A stretch of DNA of 64,000 nt from Kyrpidia spormannii (GTDB taxonomy: Bacteria; Bacillota; Bacilli; Kyrpidiales; Kyrpidiaceae), in NCBI RefSeq assembly GCF_002804065.1, contig NZ_CP024955.1, forward strand, positions 2,666,001 to 2,730,000. Reading direction: 5' to 3'. Under the pieces are notes generated by a model that was given only the letters and a program-made list of their open reading frames with translations, did no database searches and was not told where the DNA came from. Of this stretch, positions 1 through 10,185 are shown one piece after another (the first letter of the stretch is position 1; the number at the start of each line of letters is the position of its first letter). The position numbers were made by a program, and so were the translations under genes.

Positions 1-2335
1 CAAGGGCCCAGAACAGGTTTTGGCGGATGTTGCGCATCGTTTTCCGGCTCAATTCCACGGCCCGGGCCACACCCGTAACATCGCCGCCTACCAGGGTAAT
101 GTCCGCCGTCTCGATGGCCACATCGGTCCCCGTGCCCATGGCAATGCCGAGATCTGCCGCCGCCAGGGCAGGCGCATCATTGATCCCGTCCCCCACCATG
201 GCAACGACCTTGCCCTGGTTGCGCAGCGCCTTCACCCGGTCCGCTTTACCTTGGGGGAGGACTTCCGCCCAGACTTCGTCGATCCCCACCTGCCGGGCCA
301 CCGCTTCGGCCGTCCGCCGGTTGTCCCCGGTAGCCATGACCACCTGGACGCCAAGATCTTTCAGTCGGCGAACCGCTTCGGCCGCCCTTTCCTTGACAGT
401 ATCCGCCACGGCGAGCACACCGGCAACTTTTCCGTCGATACCGACGAACATCGCCGTTTTTCCAAGCCCCTCCAATTCCTGGGCGGCACCTTCCACCGCC
501 GAGATCTCAATCCCTTCCTGGCGGAGAAGCGCCCGGGTGCCGACCAGGACCTTATGCCCCGCAACGACCGCCCGAACCCCGTATCCCGGAATCGCCTCAA
601 AGGAGTCCGCCGACTCAGTGGTCATGCCGCGTTCCATCGCGCCCCGAACAATCGCCTGGGCCAAGGGATGTTCCGACGGCCCCTCCGCGGAGGCCGCCAA
701 TCGCAGCAGCTCCGCTTCGTCTCCGTTCTTGACCACGATATCGGTCAGAGCCGGCTTGCCGGTGGTCAGTGTCCCCGTCTTATCGAGAATCACAGCGTTG
801 ATTTTCTGGGCCCGCTCCAAATGTTCCCCACCTCGGAACAGGATCCCCAACTCTGCCGCCTTCCCGGTCCCGACCATGATCGACGTGGGCGTCGCGAGGC
901 CCAGGGCGCACGGGCAGGCAATCACCAACACCGCAATCCCGTTCTCCAAAGCCCGGGTAAAGTTGCCCGGATCAATCAGCCCGAACCATAAAAGAAAGAC
1001 AACCACGGCAATGCCTACCACGACGGGTACGAAAACTCCCGAAATCGTATCGGCGATCCGCTGGATTGGCGCCTTCGTCCCTTGAGCCTCTTCCACGGCC
1101 CGGACGATCTGGGCGAGGGCGGTTTCTTTCCCCACCTTCACGGCCTCGATCAACAACGTGCCGTTCCCGTTGACCGTCGCCCCGATCACCGCGTCGCCCG
1201 GCTTCTTATCCACCGGTACGCTCTCCCCGGTCAGCATCGATTCATCTACCGTGGACAGTCCTTCCAGCACCCGTCCGTCCACCGGGATCTTTTCGCCGGG
1301 GCGCACCCGCAGCCAATCACCGGGAACCACCGCGTCGACCGGCACCTGTTCTTCCTGGCCATCCCGAACCCGGGTCGCCGTCTTTGCCTGCATGCCCATC
1401 AAATGGCGGATCGCTTCCGATGTCCGGCCTTTCGCCGCTGACTCCAGCCACTTGCCTACGAGGATCAGCGTGATCAGGATAGCGCTGGTTTCATAGTACA
1501 GGGCGGGATAATGACCCGTCGCCCCCGCGGCCACCCAGCGCAACGTCCCCCACAGGCTGTAAAAATATGCCGCCGATGTGCCCAGGGCCACGAGGACGTC
1601 CATATTGGCGCTTCCGTTGCGCAACGACTTGTACGCTCCGCGATAAAAAACCCATCCGATCAAAAATTGCACCGGCGTTGCCAAAGCAAATTGAAACCAA
1701 GGGTTCATGAGCAGCCCGGGCACAGGAATGCCGTGCAGCCCCGGGATATGCCCCACCATCGTGTAGAGAAGGGGCAACGATAGCAAGGTGGAGATCAGAA
1801 GACGATTGCGCTTCTCCACCGCCTCCTTACGGCGAAGATCGTCGGCCGCTGCATCTTGTTCCTCGTGCACCTTGGCATCGTAACCAAGGTCCCGAACCTT
1901 TTTTATGATATCGTCGATTTCGACGGCCCCCGGGTAATAGGTCAACGTTGCCCTTTCCAAGGCGAAATTCACCGTCGCCTCCACACCGGGCAGTTTATTG
2001 AGGCCCTTTTCAATGCGATTGGCGCAGGCCGCACAGGTCATGCCGGACAAATCCAGCTCCAAGCGCTGTTTGGCCACTTTGTAACCGAGGCTTCTGACTT
2101 TGTCCTCTATATCTTTCACCGACACCTGCCGCGGATCGAACTCCACCGTGGCCTTTTCCAGGGCGAGGTTGACAAATGCCTCCTCGATGCCCGGCAGTTT
2201 ACTCAGCCCCTTTTCAATCCGATTGGCGCAGGTCGCACAGGTCATCCCCTGAATGGCCAGAGTAACCTTCGTCCGATCGGGCCGGCGCTTCTCCGCAGAG
2301 CCCGATGCCGCGTGTTCCTTTATCTCTGTGGCCAC
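1..2335 (-). CDS. copA: Copper-translocating P-type ATPase, 3' end cut by window
   Basis: P1B-type ATPase that exports copper across the inner membrane. Reading the minus strand from a GTG at 2335, preceded by AAGGAGG about 9 nt upstream, I see two N-terminal heavy-metal-binding domains (GMTCATC near residues 31-36 and GMTCAAC near 104), transmembrane segments, the CPC transport motif near residue 472, the phosphorylation motif DKTGTLT near 518, TGDN near 667 and GDGINDAP near 715. About 778 residues are present. The frame runs off base 1 in the region that precedes the last two membrane helices, so roughly 70 residues are missing. The CPC motif and paired CxxC domains support copper or silver rather than zinc or cadmium. 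An in-frame GTG at 2341 is too close to the ribosome site. No csoR or copZ is visible in the window. Confidence 0.96.
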   Translation of the reverse strand, partial: MATEIKEHAASGSAEKRRPDRTKVTLAIQGMTCATCANRIEKGLSKLPGIEEAFVNLALEKATVEFDPRQVSVKDIEDKVRSLGYKVAKQRLELDLSGMTCAACANRIEKGLNKLPGVEATVNFALERATLTYYPGAVEIDDIIKKVRDLGYDAKVHEEQDAAADDLRRKEAVEKRNRLLISTLLSLPLLYTMVGHIPGLHGIPVPGLLMNPWFQFALATPVQFLIGWVFYRGAYKSLRNGSANMDVLVALGTSAAYFYSLWGTLRWVAAGATGHYPALYYETSAILITLILVGKWLESAAKGRTSEAIRHLMGMQAKTATRVRDGQEEQVPVDAVVPGDWLRVRPGEKIPVDGRVLEGLSTVDESMLTGESVPVDKKPGDAVIGATVNGNGTLLIEAVKVGKETALAQIVRAVEEAQGTKAPIQRIADTISGVFVPVVVGIAVVVFLLWFGLIDPGNFTRALENGIAVLVIACPCALGLATPTSIMVGTGKAAELGILFRGGEHLERAQKINAVILDKTGTLTTGKPALTDIVVKNGDEAELLRLAASAEGPSEHPLAQAIVRGAMERGMTTESADSFEAIPGYGVRAVVAGHKVLVGTRALLRQEGIEISAVEGAAQELEGLGKTAMFVGIDGKVAGVLAVADTVKERAAEAVRRLKDLGVQVVMATGDNRRTAEAVARQVGIDEVWAEVLPQGKADRVKALRNQGKVVAMVGDGINDAPALAAADLGIAMGTGTDVAIETADITLVGGDVTGVARAVELSRKTMRNIRQNLFWAL

Positions 2336-2366
2336 GGCCACTCGCCTCCTTATCGACGTGAGAACT

Positions 2367-2382
2367 GTACCCCCGTACCGTA
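2367..2382. promoter_or_regulatory. Possible copper-repressor (CsoR-like) operator
   Basis: GTACCCCCGTACCGTA lies about 30 bp upstream of the copper ATPase start. It resembles the GTA-C-run / G-run-TAC layout of CsoR operators, but one half is degenerate. The call rests on position and composition only. Confidence 0.25.
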
Positions 2383-2512
2383 TATGTACTCCAACGGGCC
2401 ATGTCCGTCAACCGGCGCTACGCCCCGTTTTGTCGACGCCAAGCTGCTCCCCACCGGTTACGTCTGAATGCCGCCGCTATTCGCCGAGATGCCCCGCTAT
2501 CGAGAGTCACTC

Positions 2513-3514
2513 TCAAAAGTGGAGCTGAAGTTGCACCGATTCCGTGGTTTTTTCGCCGCCCTCTCCTATTCCTTCCGAGCCATACCCCCCGGGCTCGTCC
2601 GATTGATCCGCAGCCAGAGAAGATCTCATCCCGTCTTTCTCCGCCGCCTCCCGGTAAAACGGGATCCCCATCCGGCGAATCCAGGCGTGAGCCCGGGCCA
2701 AGGTTTTCGCCGCAAAAGCTGCCGGCGGGTTTGTGCGCCGATACAGTTCCTCATATAAGGGAACCAGTTCCGGGTAGTGGGCCTGAATCGTTCTCATATA
2801 CCATTGTTTCACATCTGGAGCCAAACGCAACATAGAGGCCACTGCAAACTGGGCGTCATGTTTTTTCGCCGCGCGCAACACCGATGCCATCACTTCATCG
2901 CTATCGGTGAGCCCCGGCAGGATCGGTGCCAGGAAAATGCCCGCACGGATTCCCTGTCCCACGAGAGTTGCCACCGCCTCCAGGCGCTTCAAGGGAGATG
3001 GGCTCTCCGGCTCCAAGCGGCGCCACAACACCGGATCAAGGGTGTTGATGCTCATGTGAATCGCCCGGACCCTCGCCCTCACCAAAACATCGAGATCCCG
3101 AAGGATCAGCGGAGACCGGGTGGTCAGCGTGAACGGCACCCCATACTTCGCCAAAACCTCCAGGCAGCCCCGGGTGATCTTCATCTTGGCCTCGGCGGGC
3201 TGATAGGGGTCAGTGGCCGTCCCCACGGTCACCAGGCCTAATCCGCGAAGCGCCCTCTCCCCGCCCTTCCGCACCATCTCGGCCAACTGCCTATCCAAGG
3301 CCTCCGCGGCATTCTCCTTCACAAGAATGTGGCTCTGGAACGTATCATCGGCGTCCATCCCCAGATACGTATGAGTGGCCCGGGCATAACAATAGGAACA
3401 GCCGTGGGAACATCCCCGATACGGATTGATCGACCACGAAAATGGCATGTACGCCGACCGCACCCGGTTTAACGTTTGCTTCGTCACAACTCGCTCCAGG
3501 GTCCGACGCCCCAT
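2513..3514 (-). CDS. Radical SAM protein of the spore photoproduct lyase-like family
   Basis: Predicted cytosolic radical S-adenosylmethionine enzyme. With the ATG at 3514 the product is 333 residues. The [4Fe-4S]-binding CX3CX2C motif is at C35, C39 and C42 (GCSHGCSYCYAR), followed by a TIM-barrel-like region with TVGTATDPYQP, typical of the SplB-like 'Rv2578c' group rather than true spore photoproduct lyase. The open frame continues upstream to 3715, but that extension does not look family-like, so I prefer the internal start; its ribosome site is weak. The gene stands alone and is convergent with no close partner. The substrate is unknown: DNA repair is a family association, not shown here. 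Confidence 0.82.
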   Translation of the reverse strand: MGRRTLERVVTKQTLNRVRSAYMPFSWSINPYRGCSHGCSYCYARATHTYLGMDADDTFQSHILVKENAAEALDRQLAEMVRKGGERALRGLGLVTVGTATDPYQPAEAKMKITRGCLEVLAKYGVPFTLTTRSPLILRDLDVLVRARVRAIHMSINTLDPVLWRRLEPESPSPLKRLEAVATLVGQGIRAGIFLAPILPGLTDSDEVMASVLRAAKKHDAQFAVASMLRLAPDVKQWYMRTIQAHYPELVPLYEELYRRTNPPAAFAAKTLARAHAWIRRMGIPFYREAAEKDGMRSSLAADQSDEPGGYGSEGIGEGGEKTTESVQLQLHF

Positions 3515-3848
3515 TGCCACACCAACTCTCAAACATTTGTTCGTTTTCACTTTACCATAATGTCCACTCAAAAGCAAGAGCTGTCCGCCCAGATCCAAGA
3601 CAATTTGTCTTAAAAGACTGTGCCGTACGGATCCCCCGGCTTTAATCCACATATGAATCATCCAGAAAGGAGGGTATGCACGAATGCATGCCGCTTCCCG
3701 GCCACGTCTGAACACCGAGCCTAAATCGCGCCTATTTTAATTCCGAAAACTACGCCTGGTTTCGGTATGATTTTTGCTAAAGTTCACTGGGTGGCGGGCG
3801 AAAGGGACCGACAAAAATACCCCAGCCTTTTGCGGAGGTGACGGAAAA

Positions 3849-4377
3849 TTGAATGACCAAACCCGTTTGCAGACGTCAAGTCTGTCGGATGAAGACGCCA
3901 AAGATCTCGAACAACTCGGGTATCGCCAGGAACTGAGCCGCAATTTGTCTCTTTTCTCCAATTTCGCCATCGCCTTTTCCTTTATCTCGGCCACCACCGG
4001 CATCTTCAGCCTCTTCGGATATGGCCTGACCACCGGGGGTCCTGCGTTTATTTGGAGTTGGCCCATCGTGTTCACCGGTCAGTTGCTGGTGGCCCTGGCC
4101 ATGGCTGAGGTGGCCTCCCACTATCCCATTGCCGGGTCGATTTACCAGTGGGGAAAACATTTGGTTGGGGAAGGCTATGGATGGATCGCCGGGTGGATCT
4201 ATCTTGTCGCGTTGTTGGCCACGGTGGCGGCGGTGGATTTCGGCGGCGCTCCGTATGTCGCCCAATTGCTGGGATTGCCCGCCTCCAGCCACGGGGTGTT
4301 GGTGGCGGTGACGGCGGGCATGGTCATCCTGCAGACGATCATCAACATCCTTGGCGTGAGACTGATCGCAATCTTGA
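3849..4377 (+). pseudogene. APC-family amino acid permease, 5' part only (broken by an IS)
   Basis: N-terminal portion of an amino acid-polyamine-organocation permease. It starts at TTG 3849 behind GGAGG. Hydrophobic helices begin near residue 35 (NFAIAFSFISATTGIF), followed by the conserved GGPAF, EVASHYPIAGSIYQW and GWIYLVALLAT segments. Family resemblance stops near 4377, where IS200/IS605-type sequence begins; the frame then runs on with non-permease residues to 4508. The 3' half is not found downstream. A second, shorter degraded copy of a related permease lies near 14.3 kb. This fragment cannot make a working transporter. Confidence 0.85.
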
Positions 4378-4466
4378 CCTCCTCCCCCTTTTGGCGGAGG
4401 ATTCCTTCCTGCCACCAGGGGCCTTGTTGCACCCCTTGGATCGGTCGAACAACCGACTCCCCGGCG

Positions 4467-5666
4467 CTACACCGGAGAACAGGCGATCCGGGCCAGTCCA
4501 GCCCTTAATATGTTCATCGCTCCCACTGTGTCGGCATTGCCCTCATACCCGCACCTCTCGCACCGGAATGTCGTTTGCCTCGGCCGATTCGCTTGGCTCA
4601 CATGTCCGCATTCCGGAACCGGACAAGTCTGGCTCGTGTACGGGGCCGGGACGGTCCCCAGCCAGCCCCCCAACCAGTGGAGCTTGTAGCCCAAGAACGT
4701 TTGAAACATGAACCACCCTTGGTCCAGGATCGCTTTGTTCAGCCCGCTCTTCGCCCGCACGTTCTTCCCCGGATTTTCCCTCGTCCCCTTGGCTGACCGG
4801 CTCATGTTCTGGATCCGCAAATCCTCCACAAACACCATCGCGTGGGTTTTGCTGATGGCCGTGGAGGTCTTGTGCAGAAAATCCCGCCGGGCATTCGCAA
4901 TATGCGCATGAAGACGCTGAAGCCTGGCCTTCTGTTTCTGCCAGTTTCGCGAGAACCTTTTCTTCCGCGACAGCTTCCGCATTTCCCAAGCCAGTTTCGT
5001 TTCGTGCCGACGGAACCATCCCGGCGCATCGACAAACGTGCCGTCCGACAACGCCGCAAAATGCACAATTCCCCGGTCGATCCCCACAGCCGACTCCGAC
5101 GGGTGAACCGGCTCCGGCACGTCGATCTCCGTCTGGAAAGAGATGTACCAGTGCCCGGCCTGCCATGTTACCGTGGCATTCCGAATCGTCCCGTCGATGG
5201 TCCGGGACTTGCGGAACTTCACCCACCCGATCTTGGGCAGGAAAACCTTCGGCAAGACACACCGCCCGTCCGCATCCTTGGTCGACAGGTCGAGCTTGAT
5301 CTGTTTCGGGTCCGGAAAGCGCAGGCCCGCCTCGTCCCGGTTCTTTTTCTTGAACGTCGGGAAGCGCGCCGGGTTGGACTTGTCAAACGCCGCCCGGATT
5401 GCCCGATCCAGGAACTTGAGCGTCCATTGCAAAGGGTGCACAGGGGCGTTGGCCAAAAAACCGTATTCCTCGCTGTGTCTCCAGAGTGTCAGGAGCCGGG
5501 CAAGCTCCTCATACGAGAGTAAAGGGTACCCGGCCTCCAGTCGCCCCTTTTGCAAGGCCAGCGCCTTGTTCCAGACCAACCGCGCACATCCCCGGTAACG
5601 GGTGAGGCACTGGGATTGTTCCGTTGTCGGTTCCAAACGGAATCGAAATGACTTGAGAATTTTCAT
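4467..5666 (-). CDS. tnpB: RNA-guided endonuclease TnpB (IS605 type)
   Basis: TnpB nuclease of 399 residues, full length for the family. The N-terminal wedge domain starts MKILKSFRFRLEPT. The RuvC-like residues are all present: Asp in GIDRGIVHF near 195, Glu in VFVEDL near 282, and a zinc ribbon (CPVPECGH, then CERCGYEGNADTVGAMN near 375-385) with the final Asp. TnpB proteins of this group cut DNA guided by an omega RNA from the element's right end and promote retention of the element. The guide would be encoded at or downstream of its stop near 4467, next to the broken permease. The matching tnpA is truncated, so any current role is nuclease-only or none. Confidence 0.93.
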   Translation of the reverse strand: MKILKSFRFRLEPTTEQSQCLTRYRGCARLVWNKALALQKGRLEAGYPLLSYEELARLLTLWRHSEEYGFLANAPVHPLQWTLKFLDRAIRAAFDKSNPARFPTFKKKNRDEAGLRFPDPKQIKLDLSTKDADGRCVLPKVFLPKIGWVKFRKSRTIDGTIRNATVTWQAGHWYISFQTEIDVPEPVHPSESAVGIDRGIVHFAALSDGTFVDAPGWFRRHETKLAWEMRKLSRKKRFSRNWQKQKARLQRLHAHIANARRDFLHKTSTAISKTHAMVFVEDLRIQNMSRSAKGTRENPGKNVRAKSGLNKAILDQGWFMFQTFLGYKLHWLGGWLGTVPAPYTSQTCPVPECGHVSQANRPRQTTFRCERCGYEGNADTVGAMNILRAGLARIACSPV

Positions 5667-5688
5667 GTTTTTAGGATATACTTGGTCT

Positions 5689-5823
5689 ATGACAAAGTCA
5701 AACGAGATCCGTACAGGTCGACATTGCGTATATAATCTTCATGTCCATTTGGTCTTTGTGACTAAATATCGGCGCGGAGTGTTCACCAAAGAGATTTTGG
5801 AAGACCTGCGCGAGATCTGGTGA
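5689..5823 (+). pseudogene. Truncated IS200/IS605 TnpA (HUH transposase N-terminus)
   Basis: 44 residues starting MTKSNEIRTGRHCVYNLHVH. The metal-binding HxH (HVHLVF) of Y1 transposases is present, but the frame stops at 5823, about 90 residues short of the usual 130-140. The catalytic tyrosine helix is therefore missing. It is divergent from the intact TnpB, as in IS605. Confidence 0.85.
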
Positions 5824-6017
5824 ACAGTCTGAAAGGCGTGTCCAGCCGCTGCAAGGTGCTCGGGGAACGCAACGGCTCACGGTTCACATGCAAGAACCCG
5901 AACCACCGGTACAACGCGGACGCGGATTTTGTGGGGATGATGAACCTGTACAGGAAATGGACGAAGACATTCGTGTATCCCCGCAAAGGGGATGACCCAA
6001 AGCCAGAGGTTGCCTGA
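5824..6017 (+). pseudogene. C-terminal fragment of a second TnpB
   Basis: Reads a zinc-ribbon tail: SRCKVLGERNG, FTCKNPNHRYNADADFVGMMN, then a basic tail. The RuvC core is absent. It lies directly after the truncated tnpA, so a deletion appears to have joined the two. The sequence differs from the intact TnpB next to it, so it derives from another element. Confidence 0.75.
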
Positions 6018-6358
6018 AGGAAAAATATCCCTCTGGCCTCGCGGGAGGCTAACCGCCTGGACGGGACAGGGATTCCTGCCTTTCGCGAGTGCCCGTGTGG
6101 TACGGGATGGTCCTGAGCTTCTCTCTTTGGGGACCGGTTTGCCGGACGCGGGAGGAAGCACACGCCGAGAAGCGCGCCCACCCCAGGGGCGGCTCCCTTC
6201 CGGAAGGAAGGAGACAAAGGTCAGGCCGACAGCGGTCGTCGGATAGGTTTGGATACATATTCCGGCAACTGTTGATACCACGTTTATGTCAGGGAACTGA
6301 TGAGACGCTTCTGGGACCAGAAGCTGAGGCAAATCAGGAATCGTGTGGAGGCGTAGCG

Positions 6359-6739
6359 ATGAACAAATTCAGCCATATCGACTTGACAGTAAACTCTTGG
6401 GAGCAGGTCCGCCCGTTTTATGAGAATCTGCTCCATGCGTTGGGGTTTACCCGCACCTTTCATTCGGAAAAATGGAAAGTATTCGCCGCGGAAGGAGATC
6501 TTCCGAGCGTTCCTTATTTCGCCATCACGGAAGATCCCGATCATAAACCGAACGAAAATTTGATCGGGTTTTGGGCCCATGACCGCGCGGAGGTGGACCG
6601 GATTGCGGAGCTTGTGAAGCAATACGGGGGAACCATCATCAGCGGACCCCGGCTGTTCCCGATCAGCCCGACTTACTACGCCGTTTATTTTCAGGATCCG
6701 TGCGGCAACAAGTACGAAATGGTTCACCGATTGGATTAA
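6359..6739 (+). CDS. VOC-fold (glyoxalase/bleomycin resistance/dioxygenase) family protein
   Basis: 126 residues, one vicinal-oxygen-chelate domain of normal length. It opens HIDLTV, a typical first beta strand. Near the C-terminus comes YAVYFQDPCGNKYEMVHRL, the usual 'DPdGN.yEl' ending with a Glu metal-ligand candidate. His in the first strand and Glu near residue 120 are plausible metal ligands. The substrate is unknown. A GGAGGCG ribosome site lies just upstream of the ATG. It has no neighbours in the same operon, and gene relics surround it. Confidence 0.85.
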   Translation: MNKFSHIDLTVNSWEQVRPFYENLLHALGFTRTFHSEKWKVFAAEGDLPSVPYFAITEDPDHKPNENLIGFWAHDRAEVDRIAELVKQYGGTIISGPRLFPISPTYYAVYFQDPCGNKYEMVHRLD

Positions 6740-7163
6740 TGCGGGGGTGAACGTCTTTGACCGGGTTGTGGTTTTGCACCTTCAACAATCTCGCGTTCGG
6801 TTTTTTCACTTGACCTTCTCACACCCAGGATGAGAAGACGGACGGGCACCGCGGCTCTCGCCAAGATCGCGACCAGGGTCATGGCGTAATTGCGGATCAA
6901 CCAAATCCGGTGATCTTCGATGCGGCGAAGACCCGGAAGGCTGCCGTTGACGGCGATTCGGTACCAGCCTGTTTTGGGTCCGTTCGCGAGCTGCGGCGGC
7001 CGGTGCCGCCCGTTTCCCCGAATACAGAGGAAACGAGGCGGGCATCTGACAGCCGCGAACGCCGGCGACGTGGAAGGAGGCGCGGAATTTGCCGGTTGGG
7101 TGGCCCTCACCGCCGACAAGTGGCCGGCGATTTCGACGGGCAATGGGGGCCTCTGCCAGTGGA
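6740..7163. other. Gap with no recognisable gene
   Basis: No frame in this stretch looks like a conserved protein. The open frames present are low in recognisable motifs and rich in Arg and Pro, as expected from antisense reading of GC-rich DNA. It is likely decayed coding sequence between the VOC gene and the HIRAN gene. Confidence 0.5.
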
Positions 7164-7616
7164 TCAAGGTCGACCATTCCGTGTCTCAACGTCTTCCGAC
7201 ATGATGGATCCGTGTGGTTCCCACACGACGATCACATTGCTTGTGCTTTCTGACAATTTTTGGATCATGACGATCTCCTTGACATCGGGCAACAATTCCA
7301 CAATCACCGTGTCCTTAAGAATAAACCTCACAACCCCGGCTATGCTTTGTTCAAACAGATCGTAGATCCGTCCTGCGCTGCGGCATCCGCGCGGAACGGT
7401 GTGAGGACTGTTGGCCACGTACCCCACCTTGCCGATGGATGGAATCTCCGCCCGTATCGCTTCGGCATCGTGGGCATTGTCCGGTTCCTTGGTCAAAACG
7501 ATGATTTGGTTGAGTTGAAAAACTTGCGGCCCGAAATAGTGCTGAATGCCCGTGACAGCGATGTACACCCTTTCTTCCACATCCGTCACCCCCGGTATCC
7601 GATGTACCCTTATCAT
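7164..7616 (-). CDS. Stand-alone HIRAN-domain protein
   Basis: With ATG 7616 the product is 150 residues. A HIRAN domain spans about residues 12-105: VYIAVTGIQHYFG, then VLTKEPDNAHDAEAIRA, GKVGYVANS and a closing beta region. The DNAHDAEAI pattern (usually D.N..D..AI) and GYVANS are typical. In SNF2/Rad5-type helicases HIRAN binds DNA ends; single-domain bacterial proteins often occur in phage or defence contexts, but no function is established. The tail after residue 105 is unremarkable. The start is uncertain because no strong ribosome site precedes it; the frame also opens at 7640. Confidence 0.75.
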   Translation of the reverse strand: MIRVHRIPGVTDVEERVYIAVTGIQHYFGPQVFQLNQIIVLTKEPDNAHDAEAIRAEIPSIGKVGYVANSPHTVPRGCRSAGRIYDLFEQSIAGVVRFILKDTVIVELLPDVKEIVMIQKLSESTSNVIVVWEPHGSIMSEDVETRNGRP

Positions 7617-7640
7617 GATGCACAAGGCTCGCACCATCAA

Positions 7641-7855
7641 GGGGAGAGATACACGTCGACAAGCCGGGGTGTGGGCCGCTGCGCCACCGGGAAGCCGGTC
7701 ATGAGAACAAAAGGCTCTGCACCTTTGTCCCCTGGCGCCGCCCCGTCGTTCGCCCGTGCCATGGTCTTACGGGAGGTCTACCGGCGGGAGCTGCAGATCC
7801 GGCGGTCGCAGCTGGTGGTCGCCCTGGTAGCGGCGACAAGGGTCATTAAAAGGAA
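7641..7855. other. Short gap with an unassigned possible relic
   Basis: A plus-strand frame ends just before the terminator (REVYRRELQIRRSQLVVALV). I recognise no family. The terminator right after it suggests the tail of a lost gene. Confidence 0.3.
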
Positions 7856-7883
7856 AGGCCCGGGTTGAATCCGGGGCCTTTTT
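7856..7883 (+). terminator. Rho-independent terminator
   Basis: GGCCCGG at 7857-7863 pairs with CCGGGGCC at 7871-7878 around a GTTGAAT loop, followed by TTTTT. Confidence 0.8.
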
Positions 7884-8098
7884 CACTGTTCGAACAGCGG
7901 AAGACCACTGGCATACACGGCGCATAGGAGCCCCCTCACGACTCACACAACCTCGACGATCGGACCGTTCCGCGTGATCATGATCACACGATCGATACCC
8001 CCGCCAATTGGGCATCATTCCAGGTTCGCGCACCCTGATCGAACATTTCGACGCAATCCGGCCCCGCCGAGAAGCTCGGTGCCGATCAGCTCCCGGCC

Positions 8099-8278
8099 GT
8101 GTTTGCCCTGTACCGGAGAAAGGAGAAGGTCGAAGGCGGCGCAACGGCCGGGCCCGTTCCCACGGGGTTCGTCGGAAAGCCTGAAGATGTGGCGGCGGCC
8201 GCGGTGTATCTGGCTTCCGAGGAGTCGAACTATATGACGGGCAGTCTCCTCGTCATCGACGGCGGATGGACAGCCCAA
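8099..8278 (+). pseudogene. C-terminal relic of a short-chain dehydrogenase/reductase
   Basis: Only the last 50 or so residues are recognisable: GFVGKPEDVAAAAVYLASEE, then YMTGSLLVIDGGW. This is the standard SDR C-terminus near the subunit interface. The Rossmann motif and the YxxxK active site are missing. Sequence upstream does not continue the family in any frame, so this is a deletion remnant. Confidence 0.8.
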
Positions 8279-8466
8279 TTGGCTTCAGACGGTACAAAAT
8301 CGCCGTACGGACAGCACAACTCAGTATCGAAGGACCGTCCGGCGCCGCATACCAGATTGATGGCCAACCGGCCGCGTCCGTCAATGTTGTACTGCCGGGC
8401 TCATAAGAAATCACGGCAAAGGTCGACAGTCCGTTCGGGTCGGTATCCGACACGCATACGGCCCAG

Positions 8467-8745
8467 GTGGACCGCAACAGCACCGTGACATTCTCTTTCT
8501 CACGCAACATGCTGACAATCTCATCCCGAGATCTTGGCAACACAAAAGCCACGCTCATCGTCGATGGAGAATCGGGCCCTGTCGAGTTCAAATCCGGTTT
8601 CGTCGGTGCAACAGCTGCGGTCGGCCCTGTCCCTCCCCTGGATGGAGAACAGACCAAGGTGCAGGTTCGGAACCTTGGGGAACGTTCGTGGAATCGGACT
8701 CAGAATTTTATTCTTCTCAACAACAGGGGGGAATGGACCAACAAC
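8467..8745 (+). pseudogene. Unknown beta-rich protein fragment split by an IS256-family insertion
   Basis: A frame with beta-strand character (VTFSFSRNMLTISSRDLGN, TKVQVRNLG) runs into the IS at 8746. Joining across the element (remove 8746-10193) adds only WTYTML and a stop near 10211, so the insertion hit the last codons. No family recognised. The 5' end is also unclear, so the gene may already have been truncated. Confidence 0.5.
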
Positions 8746-10185
8746 GAGGTTGTCCCGGTCGTCGTGGATTTTCCTGACGGCCTTTTTCTTCAATTTACGC
8801 GGTGATGGATTTGTTTTCCTGCTGTGGTTGCGGATGTACACATTTGTGTAATGCATCAAGGAGCAGAGGGATTTGGCGAAATCCCTTGACGGTCCTGAAC
8901 TTTTTCTCCGCCTCCAAAAATCCTGCAGCCGCCCAGCGCAGCACCTGTTCCCCATTCTGCCAGCGCTTGACGTTCCGACTCACCATCCGCACCTTCTCAT
9001 TGGCTGATTCGATCGCATTCGTCGAGCGCAGAGTTCCCCGAAGCAGTTCCGGAACTCCCAGCCGGATCACGGTCACGGTCTCTTCCATCCCCTCGCGCAA
9101 ACTGGCTGCTGCTCCTGGATACGCCTTCTCAAGTTGTGCCGCCAATCGCCGCAGGGCTGCCAGTGCCTCTTTTTCGGTCTCCTGGCGCCAGGCCTCCCGC
9201 AATTGCCTCTTGACCCAATCTCGCTGTTTCTCCGGCAGATGCTCCAGGACATTGCGCTCCTTGTGCACCTGACACCGCTGAACCAATGCCGTCTCTCCAA
9301 ACACGTCCCGTACTGCGGCACGCAAAGCCTTACTCCCGTCGATGACGACCAGGATCCCATCATCGGGTTTCAGTCCCCGGTCCGTCAGCAGTCCTTTACA
9401 CACTGTCGCATTCTCTGTCGCTCCCTCCCAGACGCCCAGGATCTGCTTCTGTCCCCCTACGTCAATCCCTAATGCCGCCACTACGGTGTGGTCCGCCATG
9501 ACGATCCCGTCAATAACTAGCGCCACGTACCGGCGGTCGTCCAGGCGCCGCTGCATGAGTTTTTCGAGCAGCTTCTTCGTGGCGGCAATGAAACGCCGGC
9601 TAACGGCGCTCTTGCTCGTGCCGGAGGTTTCCACCTCGTTTCCGACCGGTTCAAGACCAAACGCATAGTTTCGGGTCGACAAGCCATGAATCATCCGCTC
9701 CAACGCGGCCTGGGTCAGCAGCGTTGGATCCTGAAAAGCCTGGTAGGTCTCCAGCGGGATTTCATGACCGTCGACGCTGCGTACCCGAACTTTTTCCACA
9801 GCCACCTTCCGGCCCCCAAGCATCACGGAGCCCTTTTCCTTTCCGTGTCGCACAGCCTTGCGCTTTGGATTGTGTTTCCCTTTGGGGCCCACCAAAGTTT
9901 CGACTTCCTCTCGCATCATGAGTTGAATCACTCGAAGCCCGGTTTGAACCGCCAAGGCCATGAGTCCCTCTTTCGCGCTCTCCATCACGTCCAGTAGCGA
10001 CAGTTGGAGGGTGAACTGCTGAGAAGGATCTAGTGTCGAAAACAGGCTCTGGTCATTTCTCACAATTTGATGTACCCTTGATTTCATAGGTGGCGTTCTC
10101 CTTTCTTGTTGTGCCCAATCCCGTTATACCAAACGGGTTCAGGAGACCGCCACCTTCAAATTTCCACGAAACCTGGGACAACGCC
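8746..10185. mobile_element. IS256-family insertion sequence, copy 1 (1440 bp)
   Basis: The ends are GAGGTTGTCCCGG at 8746 and GGGACAACGCC at 10185, an imperfect terminal inverted repeat of about 24 bp. An 8-bp target duplication, CCAACAAC, lies at 8738-8745 and 10186-10193. A near-identical copy sits in CRISPR array 4 (47404-48852) in the opposite orientation. The two differ by a 9-bp indel inside the transposase and a few substitutions, so transposition was recent. Confidence 0.96.
8795..10087 (-). CDS. IS256-family (mutator-type) transposase
   Basis: 430-residue DDE transposase. First Asp in VALVIDGIVMADH near 198, then GLTDRGL/ILVVIDGSKALR with the second Asp near 257, followed by the family's C/H region VQRCQVHKERNVLEHLP and the Glu-bearing helix (TNAIESANEKVR near 366). 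The length is normal. Compared with the other copy in this window it lacks three residues (LVD) after GLLTD. It should catalyse copy-paste transposition of its own element; no inactivating change is visible. Confidence 0.96.
   Translation of the reverse strand: MKSRVHQIVRNDQSLFSTLDPSQQFTLQLSLLDVMESAKEGLMALAVQTGLRVIQLMMREEVETLVGPKGKHNPKRKAVRHGKEKGSVMLGGRKVAVEKVRVRSVDGHEIPLETYQAFQDPTLLTQAALERMIHGLSTRNYAFGLEPVGNEVETSGTSKSAVSRRFIAATKKLLEKLMQRRLDDRRYVALVIDGIVMADHTVVAALGIDVGGQKQILGVWEGATENATVCKGLLTDRGLKPDDGILVVIDGSKALRAAVRDVFGETALVQRCQVHKERNVLEHLPEKQRDWVKRQLREAWRQETEKEALAALRRLAAQLEKAYPGAAASLREGMEETVTVIRLGVPELLRGTLRSTNAIESANEKVRMVSRNVKRWQNGEQVLRWAAAGFLEAEKKFRTVKGFRQIPLLLDALHKCVHPQPQQENKSITA

Larger units (their letters stand above)
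4378..6050. mobile_element. IS200/IS605-type element with relics (composite, boundaries approximate)
   Basis: The left end is marked by the imperfect palindrome CCTCCCCCTTTTGGCGGAGG at about 4380-4399, as expected for the hairpin ends used by IS200/IS605 transposases. It holds an intact TnpB on the minus strand, a divergent truncated TnpA, and the C-terminal tail of another TnpB. The right end is not clear. The arrangement suggests one TnpB-bearing element plus a deletion that fused parts of two related elements. Confidence 0.7.

Noticed and set aside
1-2467. Several long plus-strand open frames (up to 352 codons)
   Set aside because: They are antisense shadows of the copper ATPase, whose motifs read perfectly on the minus strand.
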